A DNA stretch of 64,000 nt from Lytechinus pictus (lineage: Eukaryota; Echinodermata; Echinoidea; Temnopleuroida; Toxopneustidae): NCBI RefSeq assembly GCF_037042905.1, contig NC_087247.1, positions 35,233,420-35,297,419 of the forward strand, in the 5' to 3' direction. This document shows positions 1 to 13,338 of the stretch, piece after piece (within the stretch, counting starts at the first letter, position 1; every line of letters begins with the position of its first letter). The position numbers and the translations under genes were made by a program. The notes under the pieces are model-generated. The model was given only the letters and a program-made list of their open reading frames with translations, had not been told where the DNA came from and did no database searches.

Positions 1-89
1 TCAAATTAGTCTGAATCAAACAATGTTTAATAGTGACATGGCTAATTATTTTCCATCTCCACTGGGAGCACTTTCAAGAGTAGTAGAGT

Positions 90-109
90 TTTATTTTATC
101 TTATTTATT
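90..109 (-). terminator. Candidate poly(A) signals of the ACP6-like gene
   Basis: Two AATAAA hexamers on the minus strand (plus-strand TTTATT at 104-109 and 90-95) lie about 190-210 bases after the ACP6 stop codon. Both sit in a T/A-rich tract. They are reasonable polyadenylation signals, but in AT-rich DNA such hexamers are common and the choice is not proven. Confidence 0.45.
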
Positions 110-299
110 TTTTATGATAAAACCTTGTTTTTAGTTGGACTTATCATGCGCATAGGGTCTAATGGCTTAAAAACAAAATTATCTACCAATTTTAAGAGGA
201 TTTAATTTCATTGCTTGCAGAAAGGTTCCTCTGCCTCATGGTGTTAACTGTCTAGTAAATAAAAACTCACCTCTTCATATTCCTAGTATAGAGTAATCA

Positions 300-3200
300 T
301 TAACTGGTTATTTTGCAGGCATCTACATAGTCTTGGGCAGTGTAGGATACAGGGGCAATCAGCTGCTTGAACTTCTCAAAGGGAAGAAGGGTCTCTTTAC
401 TTTGACATATCCTTTGCTCCTGCATGTAAAACATTATGGTAAGTGAAGCAAGATGTTTGAATCTACAGTATTGAATACACAATGGAATCTCTTGACTGGC
501 TAATGGAAATCTATTAAGCAAAGAATGGACTTTGTTGTGAATACACAATAGAATCTGTTTGATAGAAAATGAAATTTAAAGATTACATGATGGGATCTAT
601 TGATGATATTTGAGGTTAGGTATAACTTTTAGGTTTACAATATACCATGCACAATTTTTGCGTGTGTTTTCTATTGAATCTATACCTACATGTACACAAC
701 AAAAGATAATGTAAATAATCACAAAAAAGGAAAACAACATAAAAAATATATCCAACAACATGAATGTGTATGATTCTTTAAGATTCTTTAAAGTGTTTGT
801 GTTTCTAGCTGAACAAAGTCTGTTCTAATCTAAATCAAATTTCCCATGATGACCAGAAATTGAGTGAGTGCCACCAACTCATATAAAATTAACAGGTATT
901 GATATATTATTCTTTTGAATTGTGACAAAAAATGTATATTTTTCACAAAGCATTCTGTTCAATCTATTCAAACTAAATATTCTCTCGAAAAATGTTACTT
1001 GTTCAGAGAGAATGCCCCCCCTCCCAAAGAATATGACATGAAACTCAGTTGTAATAGTCACAAGGTGGCGCTATTTCAAAACAAATTTTTTGCCTATTGG
1101 ATTTCTTCATGCATGATGGGTGTTGAACAAATTTAGCAAAACTGAAATCATCCTTCTTATATGTAGTTTTACATTGCTTTATTAATATAAGATTAAAAAA
1201 ACCACAGGTGTGCAGATATATCACATTATTTTTGCAAGTAAAAGTATTACAAAGGGGTTGAAGTTCTACACATGAAAAAGAAATCATTTTTATGGCTATT
1301 AAAACAATGGAAAGAGCATCAGGACAAATTAAACATATACATGTATCTTTGTGATTACTGATAGCAAAATGTGATTACATTGTACAACAGTTTGACAACA
1401 ATAACAACTTCTAATGTTTGAACTCTAGTCTATCAATGGCAAAATCAAATCAGGAAGTTTACAGTGGATGCTACTTACGGTTATGATCATTTCATCTCAC
1501 ATGTCTTTGAACAATTGACAAAAAAGGTGAAATTGATGCTATGGGTCAAAATAACTCCCAATACACATTGGGGAGGGATTAATCCTCAAAAAGGTACATG
1601 TGGGACAAATTTATAACATGCCCATGGTGATAGTACTCATGCCTGAATTTTTTACACAATAATAATGTAGATCTTGAATCTCAACTTATTACACCAGGAA
1701 GGTTAATTCAATAGCTGTCAATGGTGGAACTAATAGTGACAGTGTGTGCACTTACATTCTGCAAGCAAAAATCAGACATTTGTATAGGAAAAAGAAAGGC
1801 TCAAATTTTGAACAGGAGGGCACTTGGTGATAAATGTTGGCTTCAAAGCTTCCCTTCTCACAGGGTGTTGTTAACTGATAAACTTTGACAAAATTAACTA
1901 AATTCATAATTATTTACTTATAAACAGTCATCACACGTATTATGTGAAATTGGGCATGAGCAGGGCATGAGGAAAAATAAAAGGGTTGTCATGTATACTC
2001 TCTCAACTGATCATTTGAGAAGAACATACTTCACCATTTAATAACAAATAGTCAAATTAATTGCTCACAGATGGCAAGTAATTTTGAGCAGTGGTGGTAC
2101 CAATGTGTCTTAATATCTTAATAGAGGTGTGTGTGGGGGGAGGGGACAAGATGACATAAACATGACATTTTTCTCAACTGAGTTTTAAACAAAAGACATG
2201 TCTTTTTTATACCCTTTTTTCCTTATATTTTTTTTCACTACTTGAAAAATCAAATGCCTGCCCCTATCCCTTTTCCTGTAACATTGATCTCTGATTAGGA
2301 GGTGAATTGGACAAGTCAAAGTAAAGCAATGCGATATAACAAAGTGCAGCATTATTTGAATGCACTGACAAGTTGAGCTCTGCATGTCATAACAATAATA
2401 TGGTCCTGAATGCGATTACTATGTGTAATGTTGACAGACGGCAATGGTGATGAAGGTGAGAAAACATCAAAAGTACACGAAAATTGGGAATTTCCTACCT
2501 TGTTTTTATAAAGGATTCTCACAAATGCATTCCCAGCCTTGTCTTCATACAGTTCAAATATGATTGAAGCAGTAAGAGGCGGCCATATATCATCAAATAC
2601 TTCTAAAGCTAGTAGGACAGTCATCAGTGTTGTGTCATGGCAGGAATTCAGATGAAGCTTGTAAGGACTGAAAAATAATCATCAATTCAAGAATCAATTC
2701 AATCATCTTTTCACTCAATTTCAATGACAGAGATATATCCTCTTTACCTGTAGTTCTTGATATATACGAGCCAATATTTTCCCTATTTTAGACAACTTAA
2801 AGTATACTCATGTGGCATTTGTGATTTGGTTTTATGCCATGTAGTATTAATGTTATTCATGGTATAGTTTTGATTTTTTGGGGTGTAAAATGTAATTTCA
2901 ATTCTATAGGCCTATATTTTTTAATCGAAATTCTTGATGCAAATTTAAATCTAAAGAAAAGTTTTGGTATATAAGAATATCACTTCATAAATATTTTTGG
3001 TAATCCTACATAACCTTTCGTGTTGCAGTAACAAAAGAGATTTGTTTAAATTGTATAAAGGTAGCAGGTAAATCATGCCATGTGCTTGAGGTTTATCTGT
3101 ACTTTCCCTTTCCCTTTTAATATTGTTTGGTTTATCTCGATCATCAGGAAGTACTCTGTGAGTGCCAGGTAATTGTTCACTTCTTTCGTTTCCTGTCATT

Positions 3201-6200
3201 TTTCACAGAAGAATTTGTGAATGAACAAGTACTACATTGTATGTGTTATGTTGATCTTCAATTTGAAAGCTATCACCATATGTTCAATGTTTTTTTAATA
3301 ATTACAATTATATAATATTGACTGGCATAGAATGAGATACAAACCTATATTGCCCGATGTGAATCCAATATTGCCCAAGCCGAAGGCGCGGGCAATATTG
3401 GATTCAGAGAGGGAAATATAGGTTTGTGTCTCATTCTATGCCAGTTAAAATTATTATTATTACCTATATAGTAAATTGATTAAAAAGATTTCCCCAAAAT
3501 CTGTGTTGATAAATTTCCCTAAAATCTGACACATAAAATTTCCCCAAAATCTTTCCAAGGGTCTCTTTATCCAGTGTCTCGAAATCGCCCAGAAGAGATT
3601 TTTCAAGCAGATATTCACGGATTACAGCAATGACCTGTTTCGTAGACTTTTTGGTATTTTCAGCATCTTTGTTTGTCATTATATTTTCAAAATCGTCAGC
3701 ACCATAACTAGCAAATCTCTTAGAAGTAGCCATTTTCTCACGTCACATACCGGTACACACTGCGCATACACATAGTTATTGGTCTATGTGCATGGCATGC
3801 ATCGCACTATGCGCTGCGCTGTATACAGAGCCGCGCTACAACTGCGGTCTCTTCACAAACTGGTTCCAACCGGATTTCGCGAATATTGCCCGGTGTTAAA
3901 TTTACACACAAAGTCAATGGGAAAACCCGGAAGAGAGAAAATACGGCACGATATTGACCGCTGCGAAATCAGAGAAAGCAAAATATGGATAATGATTGCC
4001 ACGGAGAAACACTTCGTATAGGTAATAATAAATAATATTATGAAAAAATATAATGAATACTATAAATATGTAAGATTATTTTTGGGGTCTAATTCTCTTT
4101 AGAGTTCTAATTATTCATATCTTTAAAAGAAAACACAAGTGTCATTGAAACCTAACTTTTATCAAATAATTTCAATTTTCACATTTCAAATATGTAATTG
4201 ATATTGTTTGGTCTCGGGGGGGGGGGGGGGGGGTTGTCAGAAAATTATTTTATGTTGACTACTGGATTTGTATACAAACAAATTGGAAGTAATATTGTAT
4301 ATCATTCAAATATGTATAACTTAAAAATTTACAACATAAACATAATGTATACTATTATAGAATAAATGTCCAATAAACAACTATCATATACTGCTAAATT
4401 TGGATTTTAATATAAGAATGTTTGGTTCATGAGATTGAACAGTTTTTGGAGGTGCTATTTTCAACATGATAGGTGGAGCAAGCTTGCAGTCTGTCGCTAC
4501 TTGGTGACAAAGGTCACAAGGAGAATGTGGGTACTCACATCTCCTTCTTGTTGGCAGCGTCTATTGTTTCAGCAATGTAATGCATTGTGGGTCCAGCTGA
4601 GAATCTGATGAGATTCCTCTCAGATGGATTGCCGCCTTCAATCGCAAACTTCATAAAAATGGTGGCATTTTTCTCAATCACATCAACAACATTCATAACA
4701 AAGTCAGGCACTTCCTTGCAATGTTCCTATTAAAAAGCAAAGGAAAAGAGGGTAAGAAACTTTCTGTATACACAAGAAAAAGATTTTAGTAGGTAAATTT
4801 GCTGAAATTGAATCTCTTATAAAAGACAATAGACTTAAAAGACGAAAATGACATGCATTGCATAATCTGGTTTGAAAAACGGTTTAGTTTTTGATATACA
4901 TGTATTTGTACACTTAACAAGTTTTACACACACTGAATACTAATCATTTTGAATTTCTTTGACTCAATTACATTCAATCTTATTCCTAAACCTTGTCAAT
5001 ATATCTATGTTTCATAGGGTGTTAAGCCTTCTTCATATCCTATTTCTCCCCTTTGTTTAATATTCACTTTATATGGGACAAATTCATAGAATCTACAGTA
5101 CTACTGTACATCTACCTTGTTGTTTAGAAAACATTGACAAGTGTTTCACGTTTTTCTTCACCACGTAAGAACGGTTAGTGTAAAACATAACAAAATTATT
5201 GAAGCAACTTACTAATCTAGCAGTGACCTCATCTCTCAAATTGACGAAGTCTAATTTCTTTTTCTCCTCATCACTCAAATCAAGGATTGTGGCAACTTGA
5301 TCGAATGTCTGACCCATTTCTGGAACCCAAAACATATCCGTGAAGACAGATTTGTGATGATGGGACAGCTGACCACAACGCTGTCTGTTTGGGTACAGGA
5401 TCTCTTCCATGCCTTCATCCACATAAAACGTCACTGGTACTGTTAGAAAAGGATAAAAGTAACATCTTGCACTCCCTTCAGCATTATGTGCTGCATATAA
5501 TGATTCAAGGCCTATGACTGATCAAACACGTATTTGATATTCTGAACTGACAAACGATGAGGTTCTGTACTCATTTATTGGGAATAATACTGCCATATCA
5601 CATCAGTAGAATGCAAAGTTGCGATAGAAAATGGATGCTCACACCCCTTGTTCTTTTTTACATGTATCATATGTATCATCTTGTTACTCATTTGAAATAG
5701 GCTCTCTTTTCATTTGTTCTTGTATATTACTTGGTTTTAATTGTTTGTATCTTTGGTGGCAGCATTTCGTAAGACTTCAATGTTCTTCCAAGCTGTCTCC
5801 ACATTCTATTTTATTGTATATATATTTTTACCTTGTAATTATTTTTAATTTTAAGAAAAATAAATTGAAATTGAATTGACAGATTTGTAGAAATGAGTTT
5901 TGAATGAGACACTGGTAGTGTGTGCATACTTGCATGTCTTTCTTATGACAATCATTAACTAGATTTAAGATATTTTACATCAAGTGACAATATGCTATAT
6001 GTTAATTGCTGTTACACCAGTAAAAGTCATATACCTGTACAGTGCTAAACATGATATTATCTCTATTTCTTCTTGAATCAACTTTTGAAATATCACAATC
6101 TAATATTGACGGATTATTGATGAAATGAGAGGGATGCAAAAGACAGAATTATCTGTAACTTTAGTGTTTGCAAAGATTAAATCAAATTATCTTTCAATGT

Positions 6201-9200
6201 CTAATATCATCCTAATATAATAAACAAGCATTTCATGAATTAATGAAAAATTTTCATGAATTAATGATAAATCTTACACTCTTTGGCTGAAATAGTATCA
6301 CCGTATAAACCACCAAGCAAACATCCAAGTGACTGCAATGTTCTATTAATATTGGTAGATCTGGTACTGTAGTCAAAATAAGAGAATTTTAAACCAAAGT
6401 TAAAACAATGTAAATGATACGATTCTCCTCACCACACATGGAAAAGAAATAAAAACAAGAAAAGGTATATTATTGTCCTAATTTTGTGAAAAATATAATA
6501 ATAACTTACTGAGTTATTTACCTCAGATGACCTTTGAACTTAAATTTATGCTATTTAGTTCATACAAGTTTCTTTAAATATGATAAAAAATATTTAAAAT
6601 ATAATCATTTTTTAATATGAATATTCATCATAGTGCAATGAACTGAATGACCTCTGACCTTGAACTAATAACCGGTCATTCTAGTTGTGCGATTGGCCAT
6701 ACTTGATAACCATTACGTCTGTATTCTAGGACTTCCCTAAGATCTCGGCTGCTCATGATAATAAATTGGATGGTAGAAAATTATGTAATCTATGGGGTTG
6801 CATAGCTAAATTTCACTATTCATGCAGCATGAAAGTCAAATTTGGCTGTCAATCAATGATTGATACAACTGAACTGCTAATTTTTGTTTAGAGACTAATT
6901 GGGCAATTCTCATAAAGTGTGTTTAAATTTTGTGTATTTCATTGGTTTTATTTGATATTTTGTATTTATTTTATTTCATTTTTAACTCTTTGTTCTTATC
7001 TGTTTCTTCCATGGAAATTGTTCGATATACTATTCTGATTATAGACAACATGAAATTAATTGATTTCAATCAGTAATTTAAGTAAATATAGGCCTAATGA
7101 TCGATTTTAGAATTTTGGCTAGAAACAGAATTTGCATTAGATAGTTATGTGAAATCATGCTTGCTGCGTTTCAGAGTCTGACATTAACTTACAAAATGTT
7201 GTTTGACATTGAAACTTCGAACACAGGCATCAGAAATCAGTTCCATATGTTGCATAAGACTTAAAATAAAAAAAAGTAATGACACATTTCAGTGCAAGCT
7301 TTTCATGTTACAGTTTTATCTTGCAAAAGGTTGAGGCGAACCACAATGCACCCCCTGGGTTACTACAATCTATACTTGATAAACAGGCACTTCATTATTA
7401 TATTTGACCATCATGAAACTTTGGTTCTACTAAACACTTACTATACCAGTTGTGGATTGAATTCCTTGGGTAGGAATCCAAGTTTCTCCATGTAATGTCT
7501 TCTCAATTCCTTTCCAAGATCATTGGCTTGTTTCATACCTTTGGCTGTAAGTTGACCTTTAAAAGATCCACCCTGAGTATTACAGACACAAGGAAAATAT
7601 GTTTACATGTAAACTTGTTTGTTTGCTGGTTTCAGTGAAATGCAGTGCAGTTTGTCCTATCATCAATATTGTTTGAAAAATAATGTAACACTGTAATCTA
7701 AACATATCATTTGGCAAATGCATAACAGTTGGCAAATAAAAAAATGACAAAACACAAATCTATGAAATGCTGTTTCCAGTTTAATATAAAGAAATTCAAA
7801 ATTTCAAAAATCAACAAGAATTTTAATAAAAATACTATGAATAGTTCTGGTTTGCTGGAACTGAATTTTCCTATCTACATTAAAACTTTCATATACTGAT
7901 TTCAAATCTGTAATCAACCAACCAGCGCTATGGAAATAAGATTACACAGTGGGATCATTTCTGCATGCTTGAATCTATTTGCCTGTAGTGCTATAAAAGT
8001 ACATTAAAAAATATGGTTGCACATATGTACATGTACACAGAATTAAACAATTGTATTTAAGCCCCCCCCCCCAAAAAAAAAAAAAATCCTGCACAGTAAT
8101 CTCATTTTTAGAGTCCAACCTGGTTGATTGAAATCCAATATCATGAAATTCTTATTAAATTTTGTTCTAATGAAGCTGGTTAACTGTGACACTTTGATTT
8201 AAATTTATTTATTCTATTGGTCTGCCTACATGTATGTGCAAAAGATTGCATCTCCTGCACACTGGTGACTGGCTTGAATAAAGCACAGGAAGCCTGTATT
8301 GCATTTGTATGTTATTTGAAACTTGAAATTTTGTTACCACATGATTTATGAAATTCATCCAAACATGTGAATATACTTGTAACAAACATACCTTTAGTGG
8401 AGCCTTTCTGTAGTACTGCTCAATTTTCCATTCAGGCTGTGGTCTTCCATCTAAAGCCCTAACTTTGTAATCAATGCATAGATCAGCTTCTCCTTGGAAT
8501 AAAGTATCTTTATCCCAAACGCTCTGTAATAGTGACAAAAAAAGAAATGTTTGATTAATAATCTTGCATTCTTCAAGTTCATTTGAAATGACACAGCGTA
8601 ATTCACTTCATTTTCCACTATTTCCAAATCAATCTGCGAAGGTTAAAAAAAATGATTTTAGTTCACGAACCTCTTGAAATATAACAAGTACACTGTTGAC
8701 CAGTGAACAGATTAATTTTTGTACACATACTGTAAGCTCAATACAGTGATTGTCAGGTGTCTGATCAATGATTTAAGTAGTCCAATGTAGCATTTGTTTT
8801 CTTTCAACATCCTTTATGCAAGCCTACTTGTAAATAGTGCTGCTCTCTTGTTGTTGCATTTTATTTTGCATTTAAGAATTCATAACATTACTTCTCTGTT
8901 CATCAGAGATATTGTATTTCAAATCAAATTAAATTAGAAAAGGCATAACAAAATCACCTTTAAGTGTGTTCACTGTGCAATCTCATTTATGATAAAAAAA
9001 CACTATATATATCTTGATGGTGAGTATGATGATGAGCAAAGTGATAGTGATGAGTTTACTTAGTGATGACAGCACTATGACTGGCCTAGATATATAAGAC
9101 AAGAAAGGAATATGATTTCTGATGAACTATATTATAATACAATTATAATAAAACAAGTGGAACGCCTCTGGCAGTCTCGCCTGCATTACGCGATTTTAGC

Positions 9201-12200
9201 AGCAGTGCTAACTTTGAAAACTACTATAAAATAATCATTCACAAAAACATCATTCATATAATGACATAATACCGTTCATTGACCATAAATGACATTTGAA
9301 CGGTGACTTAAGACTTGTCAACTACACCCATGTCCACATTTCATTCACTCTATCTATAAACTTTCAAAGTTATGATGGCAATTCAACAATTACCCCAATT
9401 GACCTTAACTGACCTTGGTTTTGTGACCTGAAACTCACAGGGGATGTTCAGTGATACTTGATTACTCTTATATTCCAAGTTTTATGAACTAGATCCATAA
9501 GCTTTCAGAGTTAGGATGGTAATTCAACAAATACCCCCAACACGGCCAAAGTTCATTGACCTTTGACCATGGTCATGTGACCTGAAACTCGTACAGGATG
9601 TTCAGTGATACTTGATTACTCTTATGTCCAAGTTTTATGAACTAGATCCGTAAACTTTCAGAGTTAGGATGGTAATTTAACAAATACCCCCAACACGGCC
9701 AAAGTTCATTGACCTTAAATGACCATTGACCTTGGTCATGTGACCTGAAACTCGCACAGGATATTCAGTGGTACTTGATTAACCTAATGTCCAAGTTGCA
9801 TGAACTAGATCCATAAATTTTCAAAGTTATGATGGTAATTCAACAAATACCCCCAACTTGGCCAAAGTTCATTGACCCTAAATGACCTTTGACATTGGTC
9901 ATGTGACCTGAAACTCAGACAGGATGTTCACTAATACTTGATTAACCTTATCTCCAAGTTGCATGAACTAGATCCGTAAACTTTCAGAGTTAGGATGGTA
10001 ATTTAACAAATACCCCCAACACGGCCAAAGTTCATTGACCTTAAATGACCATTGACCATGGTCATGTGACCTGAAACTCGCACATGATATTCAGTGGTAC
10101 TTGATTAACCTAATGTCCAAGTTGCATGAACTAGATCCATAAATTTTCAAAGTTATGATAGTAATTCAACAAATACCCCCAACTTGACCAAAGTTCATTG
10201 ACCCTAAATTACCTTTGACCTTGGTCACGTGACCTGAAACTCGAGCAGGATGTTCACTGACACTTGATTAACCTTATGCCCAAGTTTCATGAACTAGGTC
10301 CATATACTTTTTAAGTTATGATGTCATTTCAAAAACTTAACCTTCGGTTAAGATTTTGAAAATAATTCTCCCAACATGGTCAAAGTTCATTGACCCTAAA
10401 TGACCTTTGACCTTAATCATGTGACCTGAAACTCAGGCAGGATGTTTAGTAATACTTGATTAACCTTTTGTTCAAGTTTCATGAACTAGGTCCATATACT
10501 TTCTAAGTTATGATGTCATTTCAAAAACTTAACCTTAGGTTAAGATTTGATGTTGACGCCGCCGTCGGAAAAGCGGCGCCTATAGTCTCGCTCTGCTATG
10601 CAGGCGAGACAAAAATAAATTGGTTTGACCCCATCCATCAAAGTAGCAACCACATCTACCATAAACCTAATTGATATTTTTTTTTGCTGGTATACAAACA
10701 AAGATGACTTCTGCTCACTATAATCATGCATCTACTAGATATACTGTAATCAAAGTCACCAACACCTTTGCTACATATAGTTTTAGGGATGTCAGTATAT
10801 GGGAATATATACTAGTATAGTAGTAATAAAGACTTGCTTTGCAAATTGATCAAAGAAAGAAATAATATTGAAAACAAGGCATTATTTTTTTCAAACCAAG
10901 GATTTATCAAGGTCAGAACCCAAGTTGTTTTGTCTGTGGATGTCTGGATGAAAAAAAAAAGAAACTACAGTAGAAGGCTACAATTAACAAATATATCAGG
11001 CTTTGAAAAAGTATAGTGGAATTTATCTGAGGTTGGTCTGGCAATTACTATTTTTCCCGAGGGGCGAAACCCCGAGAGAAATATATTAGTTTTGCCAGTC
11101 CAACCGAGGACTAATAATTCCCACTATGCTTTCAAATGAAATGCCTGATATATTTTGTTTTATATCCTACTTTTAATAATTTATAACCAAAATCTATGCG
11201 CTGAGCTTGCAAAGTCTGGTTACTTGCGTTGAATTACCTACTTTTCTCCGAGCCACCGCGCTCAGCGAAACGCAGATTAGTGCCTGCGCCAACGCATCAA
11301 GGGACTTGCCCGGCCCGGGAGAGAGAGCTCGCTGGCCGGTGCGCCCGAGAGTTTAGCTAAATATCCAGTTTTCTGAAATAATGACGTCAGAATATTGGTA
11401 TAGCGAAAAATATATCGAGGTCTGACGTCACAAACATTATAGTTGAAATATATTTGGTCACATGATGCTATTTGAACCAATCACTATACAGGATTCAATC
11501 TATGTAGGATTTATCAAATTTGCTTATAATTCATATCCCTATTTTGAAAAATCATATGTGGCAGATCGCCTCTCATACAGTTGGATTGGACTCATGGGAG
11601 AATCTCTCCCAAATTAACCTAAGACGGCTGTAGAAATCACATAACATTGATAACAACATAAACGATGATCACATCATTTCACATGAGAGTTTCTTTCATA
11701 GATCTTCCTTTCATTCTTTCTTTCCTACTTTCTTCCATCGTCCTTTCTTCCCCACTCCCAGCTCATTCAGCCTTCATTTATTTCATTTTCTCTGTCCTTT
11801 CCTTTCTTTCTCCTTTCATCTCTTCCCATTAAAGAATCTTTTCTATCTTCCATTCTTTTTCTTTCTTCCTTCCTTTCATAATACTTCTTTCTTTCTTTGG
11901 TTTAAATTGTCTTTTCTCTCTTTTTTTCCTTCCTTCCTTTTGATTCTTTCTTTCTTGATTCCTTCTTTTCTTGCTATTATCTTTCTTCTTTTTTATTGTT
12001 CTTTTTCTGTGTTTATTTCTTACTTTTCCCCCTTCCTTCCTCTCCCCCCCCCCCCCCCCCCCCCCCCGCAACAAGAGCAAGTGCAAATTGTTGGCTGGTC
12101 ACTTCACTTGCACTTGAATTCTGAAATGTGAAGAGTGAAAATAAAATGTAAGAAGCTGTGACTGTGAGATGGCCAATTTAAACACCCTACCTGCTCAGAC

Positions 12201-12472
12201 TTTGGGATACATCCAGATCCTAGTGGCGTTCTAGCACCATGTCTAAACAAAATCTGCACAAACTTAAGCTCCAAATCATCACGTGTAACCAGCGGAATAG
12301 AGGCATCCTTGCAAGCCGAAGCTCTGGGGGTCTCTCCAGCTCCATTTCCGCTTGATGCTGAGACTGAGAAGGGCGAAAGAGACATCATAAATGGTATTAC
12401 AGTCCCGACACTGCCCATCGTAGCTCCTAATATGGCAGCTCCGAGGTGTGGGGTTTTGTTGAAAAATGGCAT
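300..12472 (-). CDS. ACP6: Lysophosphatidic acid phosphatase type 6-like, 8 exons, 445 aa
   Basis: Coding exons in gene order: 12191-12472, 8392-8523, 7442-7572, 6278-6366, 5213-5439, 4539-4726, 2499-2667, 300-419. Every intron is GT-AG, the phases join without a break, and the product is 445 aa (human ACP6 is 428). Residues 77-83 read RHGARTP, the histidine acid phosphatase signature; H78 is the expected phosphohistidine nucleophile. Residues 359-361 are CHD, giving the C-terminal H360-D361 proton-donor pair. Aligned landmarks with human ACP6 include GQLT, RSTNI, LYPN and WPP. In mammals the enzyme hydrolyses lysophosphatidic acid to monoacylglycerol in mitochondria. The first ~60 residues are poorly conserved, with a hydrophobic stretch at about 10-30 that could be a targeting or anchor segment (inference). 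The ATG at 12472 is the first in frame with the exon. The gene is divergent from VPS72; its introns hold several transposons. Identity is secure; orthology versus a close paralogue is not tested. Confidence 0.93.
3320..3446. repeat. Long near-perfect hairpin in ACP6 intron 7
   Basis: The left arm begins ACTGGCATAGAATGAGATAC (3321) and the right arm ends with its reverse complement (about 3427-3445) with few mismatches. Both inner flanks carry GAATCCAATATTGCCC in opposite orientation, so the fold extends over most of the 127 bases. It is followed at once by the 3464-3733 reading frame and is probably the terminal part of the same mobile element. Confidence 0.6.
3464..3733 (-). pseudogene. Fragment of a Crypton-like (DUF3504 type) recombinase-derived protein
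   Basis: A minus-strand frame opens with ATG at 3733 and encodes a charged protein that starts MATSKRFASYGADDFE, then a lysine-rich stretch (KDAENTKKSTK) and a leucine-rich helix-like region ending LGKFY. This layout resembles from memory the N-terminal part of the DUF3504/KIAA1958-type proteins derived from Crypton tyrosine recombinases, which are abundant in marine invertebrates. The similarity seems to stop after LGKFY (about 3527), where a GTGTCAG could be a splice donor, so the remaining residues are probably not coding. No catalytic part is present. It lies in intron 7 of ACP6, next to a hairpin, so it is probably a dead or first-exon remnant. The family assignment is from memory and only moderate. 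Confidence 0.38.
6735..7215. mobile_element. Degenerate internal copy of the TTAACCCT-ended element family
   Basis: This stretch in ACP6 intron 3 matches, with many changes, the inside of the elements at 17062-17834 and 40313-41083: a TAAGATCTCGGC start, a T-rich centre, GGAAATTGTTC, TTAATTGATTTCAATCAGTAA, and TTTTGGCTAGAAACA before TCTGACAT. The terminal TTAACCCT repeats are not recognisable, so it is an old truncated copy. Confidence 0.55.
9155..10615. mobile_element. TGACCT tandem-repeat element, complete copy, with GTCTCGCCTGCAT ends
   Basis: The left end carries GTCTCGCCTGCAT (9174-9186) and the right end its exact reverse complement (10598-10610), just after a GC-rich palindromic stretch (GCCGCCGTCGGAAAAGCGGC). 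Between them lie about seven imperfect tandem units; the marker ACTTGATTA recurs at about 9456, 9610, 9773, 9936, 10099, 10262 and 10454, spacing 154-163 and finally 192 bases. Each unit contains CAAGTT(T/G)CATGAACTAG, TTATGAT and one or more TGACCTTTGACC-type motifs. There is no long reading frame, so it is non-autonomous. It occupies ACP6 intron 1. Confidence 0.75.
10992..11525. mobile_element. Hairpin-headed repeat, family A (copy 1)
   Basis: At 10992-11155 two arms fold on each other: ATATATCAGGCTTTGAAA at the left, and the complementary TTTCAAATGAAATGCCTGATATAT at the right, with GGTTGGTCTGGCAA paired to TTGCCAGTCCAACC inside. After it come TTTTATATCCTA, a GC-rich segment with many CpGs, and TTTGGTCACATGATGCTATTT, ending near TATGTAGGATT. 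The same start and end blocks recur at 23420-23760. Confidence 0.55.
11690..12067. repeat. Polypyrimidine tract ending in a C homopolymer
   Basis: About 380 bases of almost pure C/T on the plus strand (CTTT, TTCC and CTTTC words) end in 24 consecutive C at 12044-12067. It lies in ACP6 intron 1, about 120 bases past the exon 1 donor, so the pre-mRNA carries the purine-rich strand. Sequence of this type can form triplex DNA. Confidence 0.85.
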
Positions 12473-12664
12473 TTCTTTATCTTTATTGATTATTAGTTTG
12501 TTTGAAGAAAAAATTTAACACAAATCCCAGGACCCAGTCAACTTGCACTTGCGTGATGAATGCACTAGTGTTATTTTTCGTAGTACGGGCCGGGGACGGA
12601 TACGCATACGGATAAGGTACCGTATATACCGGTATACGGTAACCGGTACTTATCGGTATATAAT

Positions 12665-13338
12665 GGGTGATTTCAAGTTTGGTGTTCGGTGTTGGTGTTG
12701 GTGTTGAGAGCATAAAAAGGCCGCTGAACCGAGCTCCAACACCGAGCTGGGTTCAGAGGAATGATACCGATTGCGTTATCGATAGCACATGACGTCACGC
12801 CTCTGCGCTGCGCTGCTAAATCATCTCAACTTCACGCGAGAAGTCTCGACGACGAAAATGAAATCTGAGAGAAATGCATTAAATGCTCATCGTTCAGAAT
12901 ACAAATGTTTTAATTAATTCAAGAATTCAAAAGAGTGAACATTATTCTTCATCAAAATATATACAGCTCAAATGATTTGTACTTAGCTAAACTGTAAAAG
13001 CTAATTTTACGGGGATGTTTCATCGTGTTCGCCGCCTGTTCAAGAGCTTGAGATTGCCAACACCAACACCAACACCGAACTTGAAATCATGATTTTCCCA
13101 ATCCCTGGGGGTTGGTGTTGGTGAATGGGGAAATTGCACGTAGATCGTCAACACCAGCCGCAGTGCTGGGTTCAGCAGACGACATTCAACACCAGCATTC
13201 AACACGAACTGCCGGAAATAAGTCATATTTTCCGAGGTCAATCCCAACACCATCCTGATTTCAAGTACGGTGTTGTGGCTAGTGTTGGTGTTGTCACAAC
13301 ACCAACACCAGATTTCAACACCGTACTTGAAATCACCC
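12665..13338. mobile_element. GGTGTT-rich TIR element between ACP6 and VPS72
   Basis: The left end reads GGGTGATTTCAAGTTTGG followed by GGTGTT repeats; the right end is the inverted AACACC repeats followed by CTTGAAATCACCC. The middle (13060-13340) contains further ACACCAACACC and GGTGTTGGTG blocks in both orientations, so several nested hairpins can form. There is no transposase-like frame. The left end lies only about 190 bases upstream of the ACP6 start codon. Confidence 0.65.

Noticed and set aside
11829-12131. Lys/Glu-rich frame (minus) and Ser/Phe/Pro-rich frame (plus)
   Set aside because: Both are translations of the polypyrimidine tract.
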